A DNA stretch of 64,000 nucleotides from Cellulophaga omnivescoria (GCF_001999725.1 NZ_MDDP01000015.1:87461-151460); one strand, 5' to 3'; numbered from the stretch's first letter, positions 53,198 to 62,588 are shown. Translations and numbers: made by a program. Notes: generated by a model not told the origin, from the letters alone.

Positions 53198-54097
53198 TTA
53201 ATCTAAAAAAGTACGATTGTAACTAAACGGGTTACTCTTGTTTGGATCTACGGTAACTTCTACAGCTCTGTGTCCGCCATCTATTTGTACGCGTGTAATA
53301 TTTTTTTCTGGCCAAGGTTTGTTGGTAAACCAAAAGTGACCATCTCCTTGTAAATATAGCACTGGTTTTTTAAAAGCGGCTGCACTGCTTCTAAAAGCAC
53401 TGGTAAATGTATTAAACTTGGTAGGATCACCTTCTGTAATATTTGCGTGTCCAAAAACAACTACGGCGTTTACATTGTCTTTTTCTGCTTGCAGATGTTG
53501 TTGCACCCAATTGGCGTCATCCGTAAGCCTAGTTTCCCATTCTGTTACATTATGTACATTGCTACCAACAATATTAATGCCTAAGAATAGTATCTTGTTT
53601 TGTACCCAACTAAAGTTCTCTGGTCGTTTTTGTTGGTAACTTACAGTAGGAGTAAAGTTCCAGTTAGTGTTAAATTTAAAAAAATGGGTGTTCCAAAAGG
53701 CTAACCCTTCTTCTGGGTTTATACAATCATTATATTCATTATCACCTAAAACAATAAAAGTAGGGACTGAAAATTGCTTTAAAAGGTTGCTTACATCTAC
53801 ATAAACATCTTCTGTACAGGATCCTGCTCCTGGTTTTATATCTCCAACGTGAATTACAAAACTAGAGTTTGCCCTTGCATTATGTGCAGCAATTACTTTT
53901 GGTAAAGAGTCTCTTTGGAAATCGTTGTAAGGTACATCGCCAATGGCAGTAAAAACCACAGGATCTATTAATTGTGGCTCTTCATTTGGTTTATTAACGT
54001 CATTGTTAGTATCGCTAGCACAGGACATAGTTTGTGTAGCTAAAAATACAAGTACTATTAGTTTAAATACTAAAGGTTTGCGGTAATAAATTATCAT
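53198..54097 (-). CDS. Metallophosphoesterase lipoprotein
   Basis: The 299-residue protein has a lipobox (TQTMSCASD). Calcineurin-like motifs are FTAIGDVPYND, VIHVGDIKPG, VLGDNEYNDC (Glu in place of the usual His of GNHE/D), VVFGHANI and LQGDGHFW. It is probably periplasmic; the substrate is unknown. It is followed on the same strand by nothing close, and lies downstream of the PaiB-like gene with 26 bp between. Confidence 0.82.
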   Translation of the reverse strand: MIIYYRKPLVFKLIVLVFLATQTMSCASDTNNDVNKPNEEPQLIDPVVFTAIGDVPYNDFQRDSLPKVIAAHNARANSSFVIHVGDIKPGAGSCTEDVYVDVSNLLKQFSVPTFIVLGDNEYNDCINPEEGLAFWNTHFFKFNTNWNFTPTVSYQQKRPENFSWVQNKILFLGINIVGSNVHNVTEWETRLTDDANWVQQHLQAEKDNVNAVVVFGHANITEGDPTKFNTFTSAFRSSAAAFKKPVLYLQGDGHFWFTNKPWPEKNITRVQIDGGHRAVEVTVDPNKSNPFSYNRTFLD

Positions 54098-54123
54098 ACT
54101 TAAAAATACAAAATAAATAATAA

Positions 54124-54720
54124 TTACTTTTTCATATGTTTTGCTATTTCCTTGCTGCCAGCATCTCTTTTTTCTAACTCTTCAATTATTTTTGGTTTGT
54201 CTTCTTCTCGTGTTTGTGAGAGTTTGTAGGTAGCTTGTATATCTGTTATTTCAATTTCAAAAGCAATAATACCATTTACTTGTGCTAGTGTACTTTTAGA
54301 TAAATTATCTAAATGTAACGGACATTCTGATGCTTGCTCATATTTATTAACCAAATCATTAAGTCCTTTCATTGCAGTGTCTTTATCTACAATAGTAATT
54401 TTGCCATAAATGTGTACTGCAATATAGTTCCAAGTAGGTACTTCTTCATCTTTATACCAAGAAGAAGATATATAACTATGTGGACCATTAAAAATACAAA
54501 GCACCTCTGGGTTATCTTTAAAATTATGCCATTGCGGATTAGCTTTTGCAATATGCCCAACAAGTATGTCTTTTTCGTTTTTTGTTTGTAATTCTAGAGG
54601 TATATGCGTTGCCCAAGGTTTGCCATTAGTTTGGTTTACTAGTATACCAAAACTATTGTTTTTAACAAAGGTTTTAATTTCTTCTGTATTGTTATTTTGG
54701 TAGCTTGGTGGTATATACAT
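54124..54720 (-). CDS. PaiB-like FMN-binding split-barrel protein
   Basis: The 198-residue protein has MYIPPSYQNNNTEEIKTFVK, FGILVNQTNGKPWATHIPLEL, ANPQWHNF, CIFNGPHSYISSSWY and VPTWNYIAVHIYGKI, all typical of PaiB/FMN-binding negative transcriptional regulator proteins. The fold is a flavin-reductase-like split barrel with no DNA-binding domain, so a regulatory role is questionable and oxidoreductase or heme/flavin binding is possible. Spacing of 4 bp to the nuclease-like gene upstream indicates an operon. Confidence 0.9.
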   Translation of the reverse strand: MYIPPSYQNNNTEEIKTFVKNNSFGILVNQTNGKPWATHIPLELQTKNEKDILVGHIAKANPQWHNFKDNPEVLCIFNGPHSYISSSWYKDEEVPTWNYIAVHIYGKITIVDKDTAMKGLNDLVNKYEQASECPLHLDNLSKSTLAQVNGIIAFEIEITDIQATYKLSQTREEDKPKIIEELEKRDAGSKEIAKHMKK

Positions 54721-54724
54721 TATT

Positions 54725-55558
54725 TTACTTGTTAAATGTTGCTAATACTGGTAAATGGTCTGATATATGTTTGTTATTATCTAATCTATCATCTATAATT
54801 GTTACGGATAATACATTCAAATTTTTTGCAAAAACATAATCTATTCTGTGGTCTAATACACGGTCTGTAAAACCATTAAAAGTACCTTTTGGTCCGTAAG
54901 GTTTAGTTTTACTGTTTTTGTAACTGTCTACTAAGTAATTGGTAATGGTTGTAATGGCTTCTTCAGTAGGAGTTACATTAAAATCTCCCATTAAAATAAT
55001 TGGGTAGTTATTGGTGTTAAGACTTTTAATTTTTTCAATAATTAGTTTAGCAGAATTTTTACGTGCTTCAATACCAATATGGTCAAAATGTGCATTAAAT
55101 ACCCAGTAATTTTGTTTTGTTTTTTTATGTTGAAATAAGCCATAAGTGCAAATACGTTCCATTGCGGCGTCCCAACCTACAGAAACTTTATTTGGTGTTT
55201 TAGATAACCAAAAGGTATTAGAAGTTACAGGTTTAAACTCATTACTGTAATAAATAGCACTGTATTCTCCTTTTTCTTTACCATTATCTCTACCAACCCC
55301 TATGTAATTGTAGTTGGGTAAATTGGTATTTAGGTAGCTCACTTGGTTGTGTAAACCTTCTTGTATACCTAAAAAAGACGGCTTGTAATGCTGTATTAAA
55401 GCTACCATTTTAGCTTTTCTAAGGTTCCAATTGTTTATTGTGTCACCAGTATTGTCATACTTTATATTGTAGGTCATTGCTTTTACAGACTGGCTTATAA
55501 GCTTGGTTGTAGCAAATGAAAAAATTAAAGCTAGTGTAACAATAATTTTTTTATTCAT
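54725..55558 (-). CDS. Secreted endonuclease/exonuclease/phosphatase-family protein
   Basis: The 277-residue protein has a signal peptide (ends near LISQ). The EEP catalytic motifs are MTYNIKYD (metal Asn), FLGIQEGL (metal Glu), [17 protein letters not shown] and the C-terminal SDHLPV. It could be a nuclease or a phosphodiesterase/phosphatase. Its start overlaps the rluF end by 8 bp, so four genes from rluF to the phosphoesterase may be one transcript. Confidence 0.88.
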   Translation of the reverse strand: MNKKIIVTLALIFSFATTKLISQSVKAMTYNIKYDNTGDTINNWNLRKAKMVALIQHYKPSFLGIQEGLHNQVSYLNTNLPNYNYIGVGRDNGKEKGEYSAIYYSNEFKPVTSNTFWLSKTPNKVSVGWDAAMERICTYGLFQHKKTKQNYWVFNAHFDHIGIEARKNSAKLIIEKIKSLNTNNYPIILMGDFNVTPTEEAITTITNYLVDSYKNSKTKPYGPKGTFNGFTDRVLDHRIDYVFAKNLNVLSVTIIDDRLDNNKHISDHLPVLATFNK

Positions 55559-56288
55559 CTTTATAAGTTTTAGCAGATGTAGATACCAGTCTGTTAATTT
55601 CTTTTAATTCTTCTTTGGTAAACTCACGATAAGTACCAACTGGCATATCTAAGGAAATATTCATAATACGAACACGTTTTAATTTTGCAACATTGTATCC
55701 CAAATACTCTGTCATTCTCCTAATTTGTCTATTTAAACCTTGTGTAAGTATAATTTTAAACTCGTAGTTACTTAATTTTTCTACTTTACATTTTCTGGTA
55801 ATGGTATCTAATATTGGAATGCCATTGCTCATTTGGTGTACAAAATCATCTGTTATAACTTTATCTACTTTAACAATGTATTCTTTTTCGTGATGATTTC
55901 TAGCGCGTAAAATTTTGTTTACAATATCTCCATCATTAGTTAAAAATATTAAACCCTCACTAGGTTTATCTAACCTGCCAATAGGAAAAATACGTTTTGG
56001 GTAATTTATATAGTCTATAATATTATCTTTTTCTACACGTGTATCTGTAGTACAAACAATGCCAACGGGTTTGTTAAATGCTAGGTACACAAAATCTTCT
56101 TTGGGTTCAGATATTAATTTGCCATCTACGCGTACTTCATCTGTAGGAACTATTTTGGTGCCCATTTCTGGTATTTTACCATTAATAGTTACACGTCCTT
56201 GGTCTATAAGTTTGTCTGCCGCTCGGCGAGAACAATAACCAACTTCACTAAGGTATTTGTTAATTCTGGTAGCCTGTATTTCTTTCAT
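55551..56288 (-). CDS. rluF: 23S rRNA pseudouridine synthase RluF
   Basis: The 245-residue protein has an N-terminal S4 RNA-binding domain ([21 protein letters not shown]), the catalytic motif [18 protein letters not shown] with the essential Asp, and [11 protein letters not shown] and [12 protein letters not shown]. The stretch [15 protein letters not shown] resembles E. coli RluF, which modifies U2604 of 23S rRNA, more than RluB or RluE. It heads a probable four-gene operon. Confidence 0.88.
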   Translation of the reverse strand: MKEIQATRINKYLSEVGYCSRRAADKLIDQGRVTINGKIPEMGTKIVPTDEVRVDGKLISEPKEDFVYLAFNKPVGIVCTTDTRVEKDNIIDYINYPKRIFPIGRLDKPSEGLIFLTNDGDIVNKILRARNHHEKEYIVKVDKVITDDFVHQMSNGIPILDTITRKCKVEKLSNYEFKIILTQGLNRQIRRMTEYLGYNVAKLKRVRIMNISLDMPVGTYREFTKEELKEINRLVSTSAKTYKDE

Positions 56289-56388
56289 TATAATTACGTC
56301 TCTTGTAGCAAAGATAGTAGTTTGTTTTGCTTTACAGCCTTAAAAATTATTGGTTTTGTGCTTTAATTGCAGGATTGTATTAATTTTT

Positions 56389-56460
56389 TACAACTCATCT
56401 GTAAATATTTACAATTGGGTTTTAAATTATTTGTAAAAAGTAACTAATGCTTCAACTTTG
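56389..56460 (+). promoter_or_regulatory. LytTR-type direct repeat and promoter of the 2TM/LytTR operon
   Basis: TACAACTCAT (56389-56398) and TACAATTGGG (56410-56419) form a direct repeat with a 21-bp period. A -33 TTTG (56430-56433), a 19-bp spacer and a -7 CAACTTTG (56453-56460) follow directly. The leader would be about 48 nt. Confidence 0.72.
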
Positions 56461-56514
56461 TATCAGATTAAAACAGTAATTATTTACTAAATTAGAGCAA
56501 AATCAAATATTAAA

Positions 56515-57837
56515 ATGTTCAATATAAAAAAGATATTAAAGCTAAGTATTATTATTACAATTATAATATCAGTTATAAATGTATTAGGAAGTATTGGAGA
56601 CGGTTTTTCTTTAATTAAAATATTACGCGGCATAGCAATTACCTTTCTTTACTCTTTTGTTTTAAGTATGGTAAATTCATATTACTTTCAATATATATCT
56701 AACATATATAGTTGGGAGAAACAACCCAAAAAAAGACTTTGGCTTGGTGCATTTGGATCTATAATACTAACACTTATTGCTTTTGCAGTTGTAAAGTTTA
56801 TAATAGCAATTGTGCTTTTTGGAAATAGCGTAGAGTATTATGTAAGCAACCAAACGTTGTCACCATATTTTATTACGTTGTTAATATCTATAGTGGTTTC
56901 TTTAGCATTGCACGCTTACTATTTTTATAAGTACATTCAAGACTCTAAAATAAAGGAGCAAAAAATTATAGCAGGTACTGCATCTGCAAAGTTTGATGCT
57001 TTAAAAAATCAATTAGATCCGCATTTTTTATTTAATAGCCTTAATGTGTTAACTAGTTTAATAGAAGAAGACCCTTTTCAGGCTCAAAAGTTTACCACAT
57101 CATTATCTAAAGTATACAGGTATGTTTTAGAGCAAAAAAATAAAGATTTGGTTACTGTAGATGAGGAGTTACGTTTTGCTAAAACCTACATACGGTTATT
57201 AAAAATGAGATTTGAAGATAGTATTGTTTTTGAAGTACCTGAAAAAAGTAGCAACCCAGATGCAAAAATAATACCGTTATCATTACAATTATTATTAGAG
57301 AATGCTGTAAAACACAATATAGTATCATCCAACAAACCACTGCGTTTAAAGGTTGAAGAAGTAGATAATATGCTAATTGTAAGTAACAATTTACAAGAGA
57401 AAAAAGTAGTAAAAAAGAGCAGTGGTGTAGGGCTTAAAAATATACACCAACGTTACCAAATGTTAACAGACAGAACAGTAATTATTAATAAAGGCGAAAC
57501 AGAATTTAGTGTTCATTTGCCAATTTTAACCAAACAAGTATCAACTATGGAAACACAAAAAGTTCATTTAGACGAAAAACGCTATCAAAGAGCAAAAGAA
57601 AGAGTAGAAAAAATAAAAGGATTTACATACAACCTAGTAGCCTATTGCTTTGTTATTCCTTTTTTAATATGGTTAAATTACCAAACAACAGATTTTCCGT
57701 GGTCAGTATTTCCTGCCTTTGGATGGGGATTAGGACTAACTGCACACGGTATGGAGGCCTTTGGTTATAATCCATTATTTGGTAAAAACTGGGAAAATCG
57801 CAAGATTAGAGAATATATGGAAGACGATAAGTTTTAA
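56515..57837 (+). CDS. LytS-type sensor histidine kinase with C-terminal 2TM domain
   Basis: The 440-residue protein has four N-terminal membrane helices (about 8-28, 38-58, 76-102, 118-138). The His_kinase domain has His170 in QLDPHFLFNSLNVL, the N box LLLENAVKHN (260-268) and the glycine motif SSGVGLKNIHQRY. Residues 355-440 form a complete 2TM domain: a charged RYQRAKERVEKIKGF helix, two membrane helices and the end motif GKNWENRKIREYMEDD. A kinase fused to the domain found in the three following small proteins suggests these assemble together. It is the first gene of a five-gene operon ending in its LytTR regulator. Confidence 0.9.
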   Translation: MFNIKKILKLSIIITIIISVINVLGSIGDGFSLIKILRGIAITFLYSFVLSMVNSYYFQYISNIYSWEKQPKKRLWLGAFGSIILTLIAFAVVKFIIAIVLFGNSVEYYVSNQTLSPYFITLLISIVVSLALHAYYFYKYIQDSKIKEQKIIAGTASAKFDALKNQLDPHFLFNSLNVLTSLIEEDPFQAQKFTTSLSKVYRYVLEQKNKDLVTVDEELRFAKTYIRLLKMRFEDSIVFEVPEKSSNPDAKIIPLSLQLLLENAVKHNIVSSNKPLRLKVEEVDNMLIVSNNLQEKKVVKKSSGVGLKNIHQRYQMLTDRTVIINKGETEFSVHLPILTKQVSTMETQKVHLDEKRYQRAKERVEKIKGFTYNLVAYCFVIPFLIWLNYQTTDFPWSVFPAFGWGLGLTAHGMEAFGYNPLFGKNWENRKIREYMEDDKF

Positions 57838-57870
57838 AAATAAATATACCAACCATCTAAAAAAATAACT

Positions 57871-58176
57871 ATGGAAATTAATACCAACCAAGAAAAATAC
57901 GCAAGAGCTAAAGAACGTGTAAAAGATGAAAAAGAGTTTTATAACAAAGTAATATCATCTGTGTTTACAATAGCCATAGTAGCCGCTATAAATTATTACC
58001 TAAACAAATTTAGCAACCCTTGGTTTTTATGGGTAGTACTAGGTTTAAGTATAAGCTTAATTTTTAAAGCAATAAAAGTATTTAGCTTTTTTCCGTTTAT
58101 GGGTAAAGACTGGGAGCAAAAGAAAATTAATCAGTTAATGAAAGAGGAAGAAGAAAACAATAAAAAATGGAGGTAA
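57871..58176 (+). CDS. 2TM-domain protein (copy 1)
   Basis: The 101-residue protein has a charged N-terminal helix (QEKYARAKERVKDEKEFYNK), two membrane helices (about 26-45 and 50-70) and the shared end motif GKDWEQKKINQLMKEEEE. It is a stand-alone version of the domain at the end of the upstream kinase. The family has no known function. Its last 10 bp overlap the next gene. Confidence 0.88.
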   Translation: MEINTNQEKYARAKERVKDEKEFYNKVISSVFTIAIVAAINYYLNKFSNPWFLWVVLGLSISLIFKAIKVFSFFPFMGKDWEQKKINQLMKEEEENNKKWR

Positions 58177-58508
58177 TGGAAAATTATAATGAGCAATATA
58201 GAAACGAAAAGCTAGAAAGGGCTAAAGAAAAAATAAAAGAACTTAAAGGGTTTTACATTCATTTAACGGTGTTTATTTTAGTAAATCTGTTTATTGTAGG
58301 TAGTGTTATTTTTAGTTCTGGTTGGAACGGATTTTTAAATATAGGTACATATTTTACACCGTTTTTTTGGGGAATAGGTTTAGTAGCACATTACTCTAAA
58401 GTTCACGGCTCATTACCATTTTTTAGTAAAGAATGGGAAAAGCGTCAGATTGAAAAGTATATGGAAAAAGAAAAAAGGGAGTCAGATGACTTTTTAAAAA
58501 AGAAATAA
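58167..58508 (+). CDS. 2TM-domain protein (copy 2)
   Basis: The 113-residue protein has KLERAKEKIKELKGFYIHLTV, two membrane helices, WGIGLVAHYSKVHG and SKEWEKRQIEKYMEKE. The start at 58167 overlaps copy 1; the ATG at 58176 in a TAATG junction is an equally possible start. Translational coupling to copy 1 is expected. Confidence 0.88.
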   Translation: MEVMENYNEQYRNEKLERAKEKIKELKGFYIHLTVFILVNLFIVGSVIFSSGWNGFLNIGTYFTPFFWGIGLVAHYSKVHGSLPFFSKEWEKRQIEKYMEKEKRESDDFLKKK

Positions 58509-58509
58509 G

Positions 58510-58851
58510 ATGAAAAAAGCACCATTAAGTAAGTTAGAAAGAGCAGAGAAGAAAGTAAAAGAAATTAAAGATTTTTATAATCATTTAGGTTGGTTTTTAG
58601 TCGTAAATATTGTAGTGCTAATTGTCAGATTTAGACTTTTTGATATCTTTCCAATTGAATCTGTTTCTGTAGGAAAAAACATCTCTACTTGGATAGATGT
58701 TAATATGACCGTTATGCCATTGCTTTGGTTGTTTGGATTAACCTGCCACGGACTATATGTTTTTAAAGATAAGTTTCAGTTTTTTAAAGATTGGGAACAA
58801 AGGCAAATTGAAAAATATATGGAAGAAGATGAGCAAACAAAATACTTGTAG
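58510..58851 (+). CDS. 2TM-domain protein (copy 3)
   Basis: The 113-residue protein has KLERAEKKVKEIKDFYNHLGW, two membrane helices with a longer outer loop (about 45-62), LFGLTCHGLYVFKD and FKDWEQRQIEKYMEEDE. It begins 1 bp after copy 2. The three copies differ mainly in the loop between the helices. Confidence 0.88.
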   Translation: MKKAPLSKLERAEKKVKEIKDFYNHLGWFLVVNIVVLIVRFRLFDIFPIESVSVGKNISTWIDVNMTVMPLLWLFGLTCHGLYVFKDKFQFFKDWEQRQIEKYMEEDEQTKYL

Positions 58852-58942
58852 TAAGTAAATAAAATTAATTTTTTAAAAGTAGAATTGGCATCATTAATAT
58901 AATTTTTTTCTATTTTGCCATCACCATAAAATAACCAAACCA

Positions 58943-59698
58943 ATGAACGTAATAATTATTGAAGATGAAAAACCAGCAGCAAGAAGACTAAGTAGGTTGC
59001 TTGCAGAATTAAATGTAACAGTTTCTACTATGTTGCACTCGGTTGAAGAATCTATAATTTGGTTTAATGAAAATAAGCATCCAGATTTAATTTTTTTAGA
59101 TATACAATTATCGGATGGATTGTCTTTTGAAATTTTTGAGCAAGTAGATGTAAAAAGTGCTATTATTTTTACCACTGCGTATGACGAATATGCACTGCAA
59201 GCTTTTAAATTAAATAGTATTGATTATTTACTAAAACCAATTGATGATGAGGAGCTAGAAGTTGCAGTTAATAAGTATAAAAATATGACTGCATCTAACC
59301 CTAAAATATCAGTAGATTTTGATGATATAAAAAAGCTGCTTGTAAACCCAATAGAGCGTGAGTTTAAAAAGCGCTTTACGGTAAAAGTTGGGCAGCATTT
59401 AAAAATTATAAATGCAGATGAGATAGAGTGTTTTTTTAGTGAGAATAAAGGAACCTATGCCGCAACATCCGATGGTAGAAATTATTTGTTAGATGTTACC
59501 TTAGAGAATTTAGAATCTGAGTTAGAACCAAAAAACTTTTTTAGAGTTAGTCGTAAATTTTATATTAATGTAAATTATATAAAAGATATAGTATCTTACA
59601 CCAATTCTAGACTAAAAATTGTTTTAAATAAGTATAATGATTCTGAAATTATAGTAAGCAGAGAGAAGGTAAAAGACTTTAAGTTATGGTTGGAGTAG
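58943..59698 (+). CDS. LytTR-family response regulator
   Basis: The 251-residue protein has a receiver domain (1-120) with acidic IIEDEKPAARR, phosphoacceptor Asp53 (LIFLDIQLSDG), TTAYDEYALQAF and the Lys in LLKPIDDEEL. The LytTR DNA-binding domain (about 145-250) has RFTVKVGQHLKIINADEI, FSENKGTYAA, NFFRVSRKFYINVNYI and VSREKVKDFKLWL. This domain family binds two roughly 9-bp direct repeats about 21 bp apart, and such repeats precede three transcription units here. It is the last gene of the 2TM operon. Confidence 0.95.
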   Translation: MNVIIIEDEKPAARRLSRLLAELNVTVSTMLHSVEESIIWFNENKHPDLIFLDIQLSDGLSFEIFEQVDVKSAIIFTTAYDEYALQAFKLNSIDYLLKPIDDEELEVAVNKYKNMTASNPKISVDFDDIKKLLVNPIEREFKKRFTVKVGQHLKIINADEIECFFSENKGTYAATSDGRNYLLDVTLENLESELEPKNFFRVSRKFYINVNYIKDIVSYTNSRLKIVLNKYNDSEIIVSREKVKDFKLWLE

Positions 59699-59793
59699 AT
59701 GTATTTAAATAACTGGACTTAAATTTATTAATATCATTAATAAATCTAGTATAAGATTTATCTATATTAGCCTTTTTGTATAATTATTGCTTA

Positions 59794-60975
59794 TTATTCA
59801 ATTCTGTTTTCATCAAAAGAAGATGGTAGTAATTTAGGTATCAATTTAATAAAAATTGGTAATAAAATTGCACCTCCTGGTAGCATAAATATTGCTAAAG
59901 ATGGTATGCTCTTAAAAATATCTAGCAATTGGTTTTGTACTTTTCTCTTCTCTTCAACACTTAAATTTGTAATGGTAGATTTAGATATTAACGCAACTAA
60001 TTCTTTACTTTCTGCTAGTTCTTTTTGCAATCTTTTGCTGTTTCTTAATATTAATTTATTAGCAAATTTAGAGGTGTTCTCATAAAATTTTTCTGCTAAA
60101 TTATGGTCCTTTAAATGTGGAATTTTTTTTGCATTTTCTTTGAAAAAAATAGCTACTTTTTCAATAGATTTTTCAACTTCTTTTTCTTTTAAATTTAGGT
60201 CTTTTGCAATGCCAAAAACAAACTCAGATTCTTTGTAGTCTAAGGTTAAATCTTCCCAAGCTGTTACGCAAATTATATCCATCAAATATTGGTATACTTC
60301 TGGACTAAATTTATTAATTAATCGGTCTCTATAATGCGCATCAAAATGATGATAATCGTCTGGTAAAAATGATAATGAGGCAATAAATAAATAGCTTAGT
60401 CGCTCATCATATTTTTGTTGTTGTTTGGAATTTAAGGTGTGGTGCACAAGGTTTATTAATATATACTCTAGTTCTTCTGCATACTTTTTTATATCTTTTT
60501 GGTCAATTAAATAATGCTTAAAAAGTAACACATCAACAAATAATAAAGTATTAGTAACTGTACTTCCAAAGGTTTTGTTTATTAAATTATCTTCTAAAAA
60601 AACTCTAGATTTTATAATTGCCTCTAATTTGTTACTTGCTTTTGAGCCTGTAAAAATGGTATCAAAAAAGCTAGAGCTAACATCTAGGGCTTCGTAAAAA
60701 TTAATTAATTTAGTTATAAATGTTCCGTAATTTTTGTCCTTAGTTTCTAAAATGTATGTAAAATATAGGGCAGAAATTAAGTTAGCTTTTGCATTTTCAT
60801 CTTCTGTTGGTGTATGGGTAATTGGGATAAATTGTAGCCATTTTACGTGTATCCCATAAATAAAACCTGTAGTACAAAGACTACTGTATAATTCTTCAAA
60901 ATTAGTATGCGCAACAGTACTATTTGTTGCTATTTGTCCAAACTTATCTATCCAACCAGAAGCCGACGGGTTCAT
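59794..60975 (-). CDS. LETM1-related protein
   Basis: The 393-residue, mostly helical protein begins MNPSASGWIDKFGQ. The C-terminal LETM1-like segment is RKVQNQLLDIFKSIPSLAIFMLPGGAILLPIFIKLIPKLLPSSF, with one membrane hairpin. Flavobacterial members are annotated as LETM1-related biofilm-associated proteins; mitochondrial LETM1 is a cation/proton exchanger. The N-terminal 300 residues have no motif known to me. It is a single gene. Confidence 0.78.
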   Translation of the reverse strand: MNPSASGWIDKFGQIATNSTVAHTNFEELYSSLCTTGFIYGIHVKWLQFIPITHTPTEDENAKANLISALYFTYILETKDKNYGTFITKLINFYEALDVSSSFFDTIFTGSKASNKLEAIIKSRVFLEDNLINKTFGSTVTNTLLFVDVLLFKHYLIDQKDIKKYAEELEYILINLVHHTLNSKQQQKYDERLSYLFIASLSFLPDDYHHFDAHYRDRLINKFSPEVYQYLMDIICVTAWEDLTLDYKESEFVFGIAKDLNLKEKEVEKSIEKVAIFFKENAKKIPHLKDHNLAEKFYENTSKFANKLILRNSKRLQKELAESKELVALISKSTITNLSVEEKRKVQNQLLDIFKSIPSLAIFMLPGGAILLPIFIKLIPKLLPSSFDENRIE

Positions 60976-61119
60976 AACTTATTTTTTTTGCTAAACTATA
61001 TATTGTTTATATGCAATTTAGGCTTTATTTCTGTTTAACAAAATTTTAACAATTAAAAACCAAACCCTACTTTTTAAAGCTCCGTAAGTAGGGGTGAATT
61101 ATAATTAAAACATACTACA

Positions 61120-61797
61120 ATGAGAAAAAACAGAAATTTATTAGTTGTATGCTTGCTAGCAATAGTGGGTGTAGTATTAGTAGCGGCAGATCATATTGAT
61201 GCTCCGTCTACTACAGGACAAACTGCAGATATTGCAGATTTTTATGCTTTTGAGCCAACAACGGGTTCAGACAATACCGTATTTGTAGTAGACCTACAAA
61301 CTAATGTTTTACCAGATTTAGCTTATGGTACTTTTGATGAAGGCGTACTAACAGAAATAAATATTGATCGTGATGGCGATTTAATAGAAGATTTGGTAAT
61401 ACAAGCTATACCTAGAGATGGTAAAATGTACTTTTTTGGACCTATAGCGCCATCTGCTACTGGTTTAAATGGTGAAGTTATGGTAGATGCTCCTTTAGGT
61501 TCTGTTGCTATTTCTGGTGCTACTGCAACGGTTGAAGAATTATCTAATGGTGTTAAGTTATTTGCTGGTCCAAGACAGGATGCTTTCTTTTTTGACTTTA
61601 CACAGTTTAATGCTGTTATAGGCGGTATGGCACCAGAAGGTTTTAAGGCTGTAGGTGAAGCTACAGATACTTTTAACGGTGCAAATACAATGTCTATTGC
61701 TATAGAAATTCCTAACACTATGTTAGGTACAACTACTGCAACTAATGCATTAGGTTTAGAAGTTTACAAAACTTGGGTAACTACAAACAAAAAATAA
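61120..61797 (+). CDS. DUF4331-family secreted protein
   Basis: The 225-residue protein has a signal peptide (ends near LVAA) followed directly by the DUF4331 start motif ADHIDAPSTTGQTADIADFYAFEP. Later segments NTVFVVDLQTNVLP, RQDAFFFDFTQF and NTMSIAIEIPNTML also fit. It is short for the family, whose members often exceed 400 residues. The function is unknown. It is followed 21 bp later by a lipoprotein gene. Confidence 0.88.
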   Translation: MRKNRNLLVVCLLAIVGVVLVAADHIDAPSTTGQTADIADFYAFEPTTGSDNTVFVVDLQTNVLPDLAYGTFDEGVLTEINIDRDGDLIEDLVIQAIPRDGKMYFFGPIAPSATGLNGEVMVDAPLGSVAISGATATVEELSNGVKLFAGPRQDAFFFDFTQFNAVIGGMAPEGFKAVGEATDTFNGANTMSIAIEIPNTMLGTTTATNALGLEVYKTWVTTNKK

Positions 61798-61818
61798 TAA
61801 TACTAAAAACTTACAATT

Positions 61819-62514
61819 ATGAAATTATATAATATAAAACATCTGGCCTTAGCTTTTGGAGCTGTATTAACTATAGCATCTTGTTCTGATGATGATAATG
61901 GAGATATGGAGATGGAACCACAAACAATAGATTTTTCTGGAACTTACACTCAAGTAGACCATATGGGTAGACCAGGAATTAATACAGTTTTGTCTTTTGA
62001 TATGGAAGGACAAGCCAGTGTAAAAGATGCACAAAATGTTACTATACCATCAGAAATGGGTGCTATGTTTCAGGCTGGTTTTGAGGCTAGATTAGAACAA
62101 TATCATGATGTTTACGCTAATTTATTAGGAGCAGATCCTGCAGATGTAAATTATGAGAATAATATTTTAGGTTTAGATGCGGCTTCGTTAACAGGCTATT
62201 TAGCAGCAGATGTGTTAGAAGTTGCTCCTAATTTACCAACCACATATTTTAATCCAGGTACAGATAACGATGGTGATGGTAGAGTTCTTGTGCCAGATGG
62301 TGATGAAGTTGCTTTAACTGGAAGACTTATTACAGATGACGTTATTGATGTTTCTTTAATACTACTTTTTGGAGGAGAAGAAGGAGACCGTTTTAGTGGT
62401 CAAGACACAGATGGTGATGGTACAGCAGACTTACCTCGTTTAACATCTGATGGTGTTAGCTTAACAGCAACAGTTTCTACTGATTTTCCTTTTTTAGGAA
62501 CTCCAGAAAACTAA
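61819..62514 (+). CDS. Hypothetical lipoprotein with calcium-type Asp-rich repeats
   Basis: The 231-residue protein has a lipobox (LTIASCSDDDNGDME). Two Asp-rich stretches, PGTDNDGDGRVLVPDGDE and GQDTDGDGTADLP, look like thrombospondin type 3 or dockerin-like calcium loops. I do not recognise the overall family. It is the second gene of a pair with DUF4331, ended by a terminator. Confidence 0.75.
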   Translation: MKLYNIKHLALAFGAVLTIASCSDDDNGDMEMEPQTIDFSGTYTQVDHMGRPGINTVLSFDMEGQASVKDAQNVTIPSEMGAMFQAGFEARLEQYHDVYANLLGADPADVNYENNILGLDAASLTGYLAADVLEVAPNLPTTYFNPGTDNDGDGRVLVPDGDEVALTGRLITDDVIDVSLILLFGGEEGDRFSGQDTDGDGTADLPRLTSDGVSLTATVSTDFPFLGTPEN

Positions 62515-62528
62515 AAACGTACTAATTG

Positions 62529-62555
62529 AAAGGGAGGTTTAACCTCCCTTTTTCT
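62529..62555 (+). terminator. Terminator after the DUF4331/lipoprotein pair
   Basis: The perfect palindrome AAAGGGAGGTTTAACCTCCC plus TTT lies 14 bp after the stop. It separates the pair from the TPR gene, perhaps allowing partial read-through. Confidence 0.85.
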
Positions 62556-62588
62556 CAACTTATTTTTAACTCTACAAAATTTTAAAAA

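Noticed and set aside
53067..53201. 44-codon plus-strand frame (MKYEEKNVDERKQKLN...), ending in the convergent phosphoesterase gene
   Set aside because: It is Lys-rich with scattered Cys, has no promoter box or family resemblance, and such frames are expected by chance. Not called without conservation.
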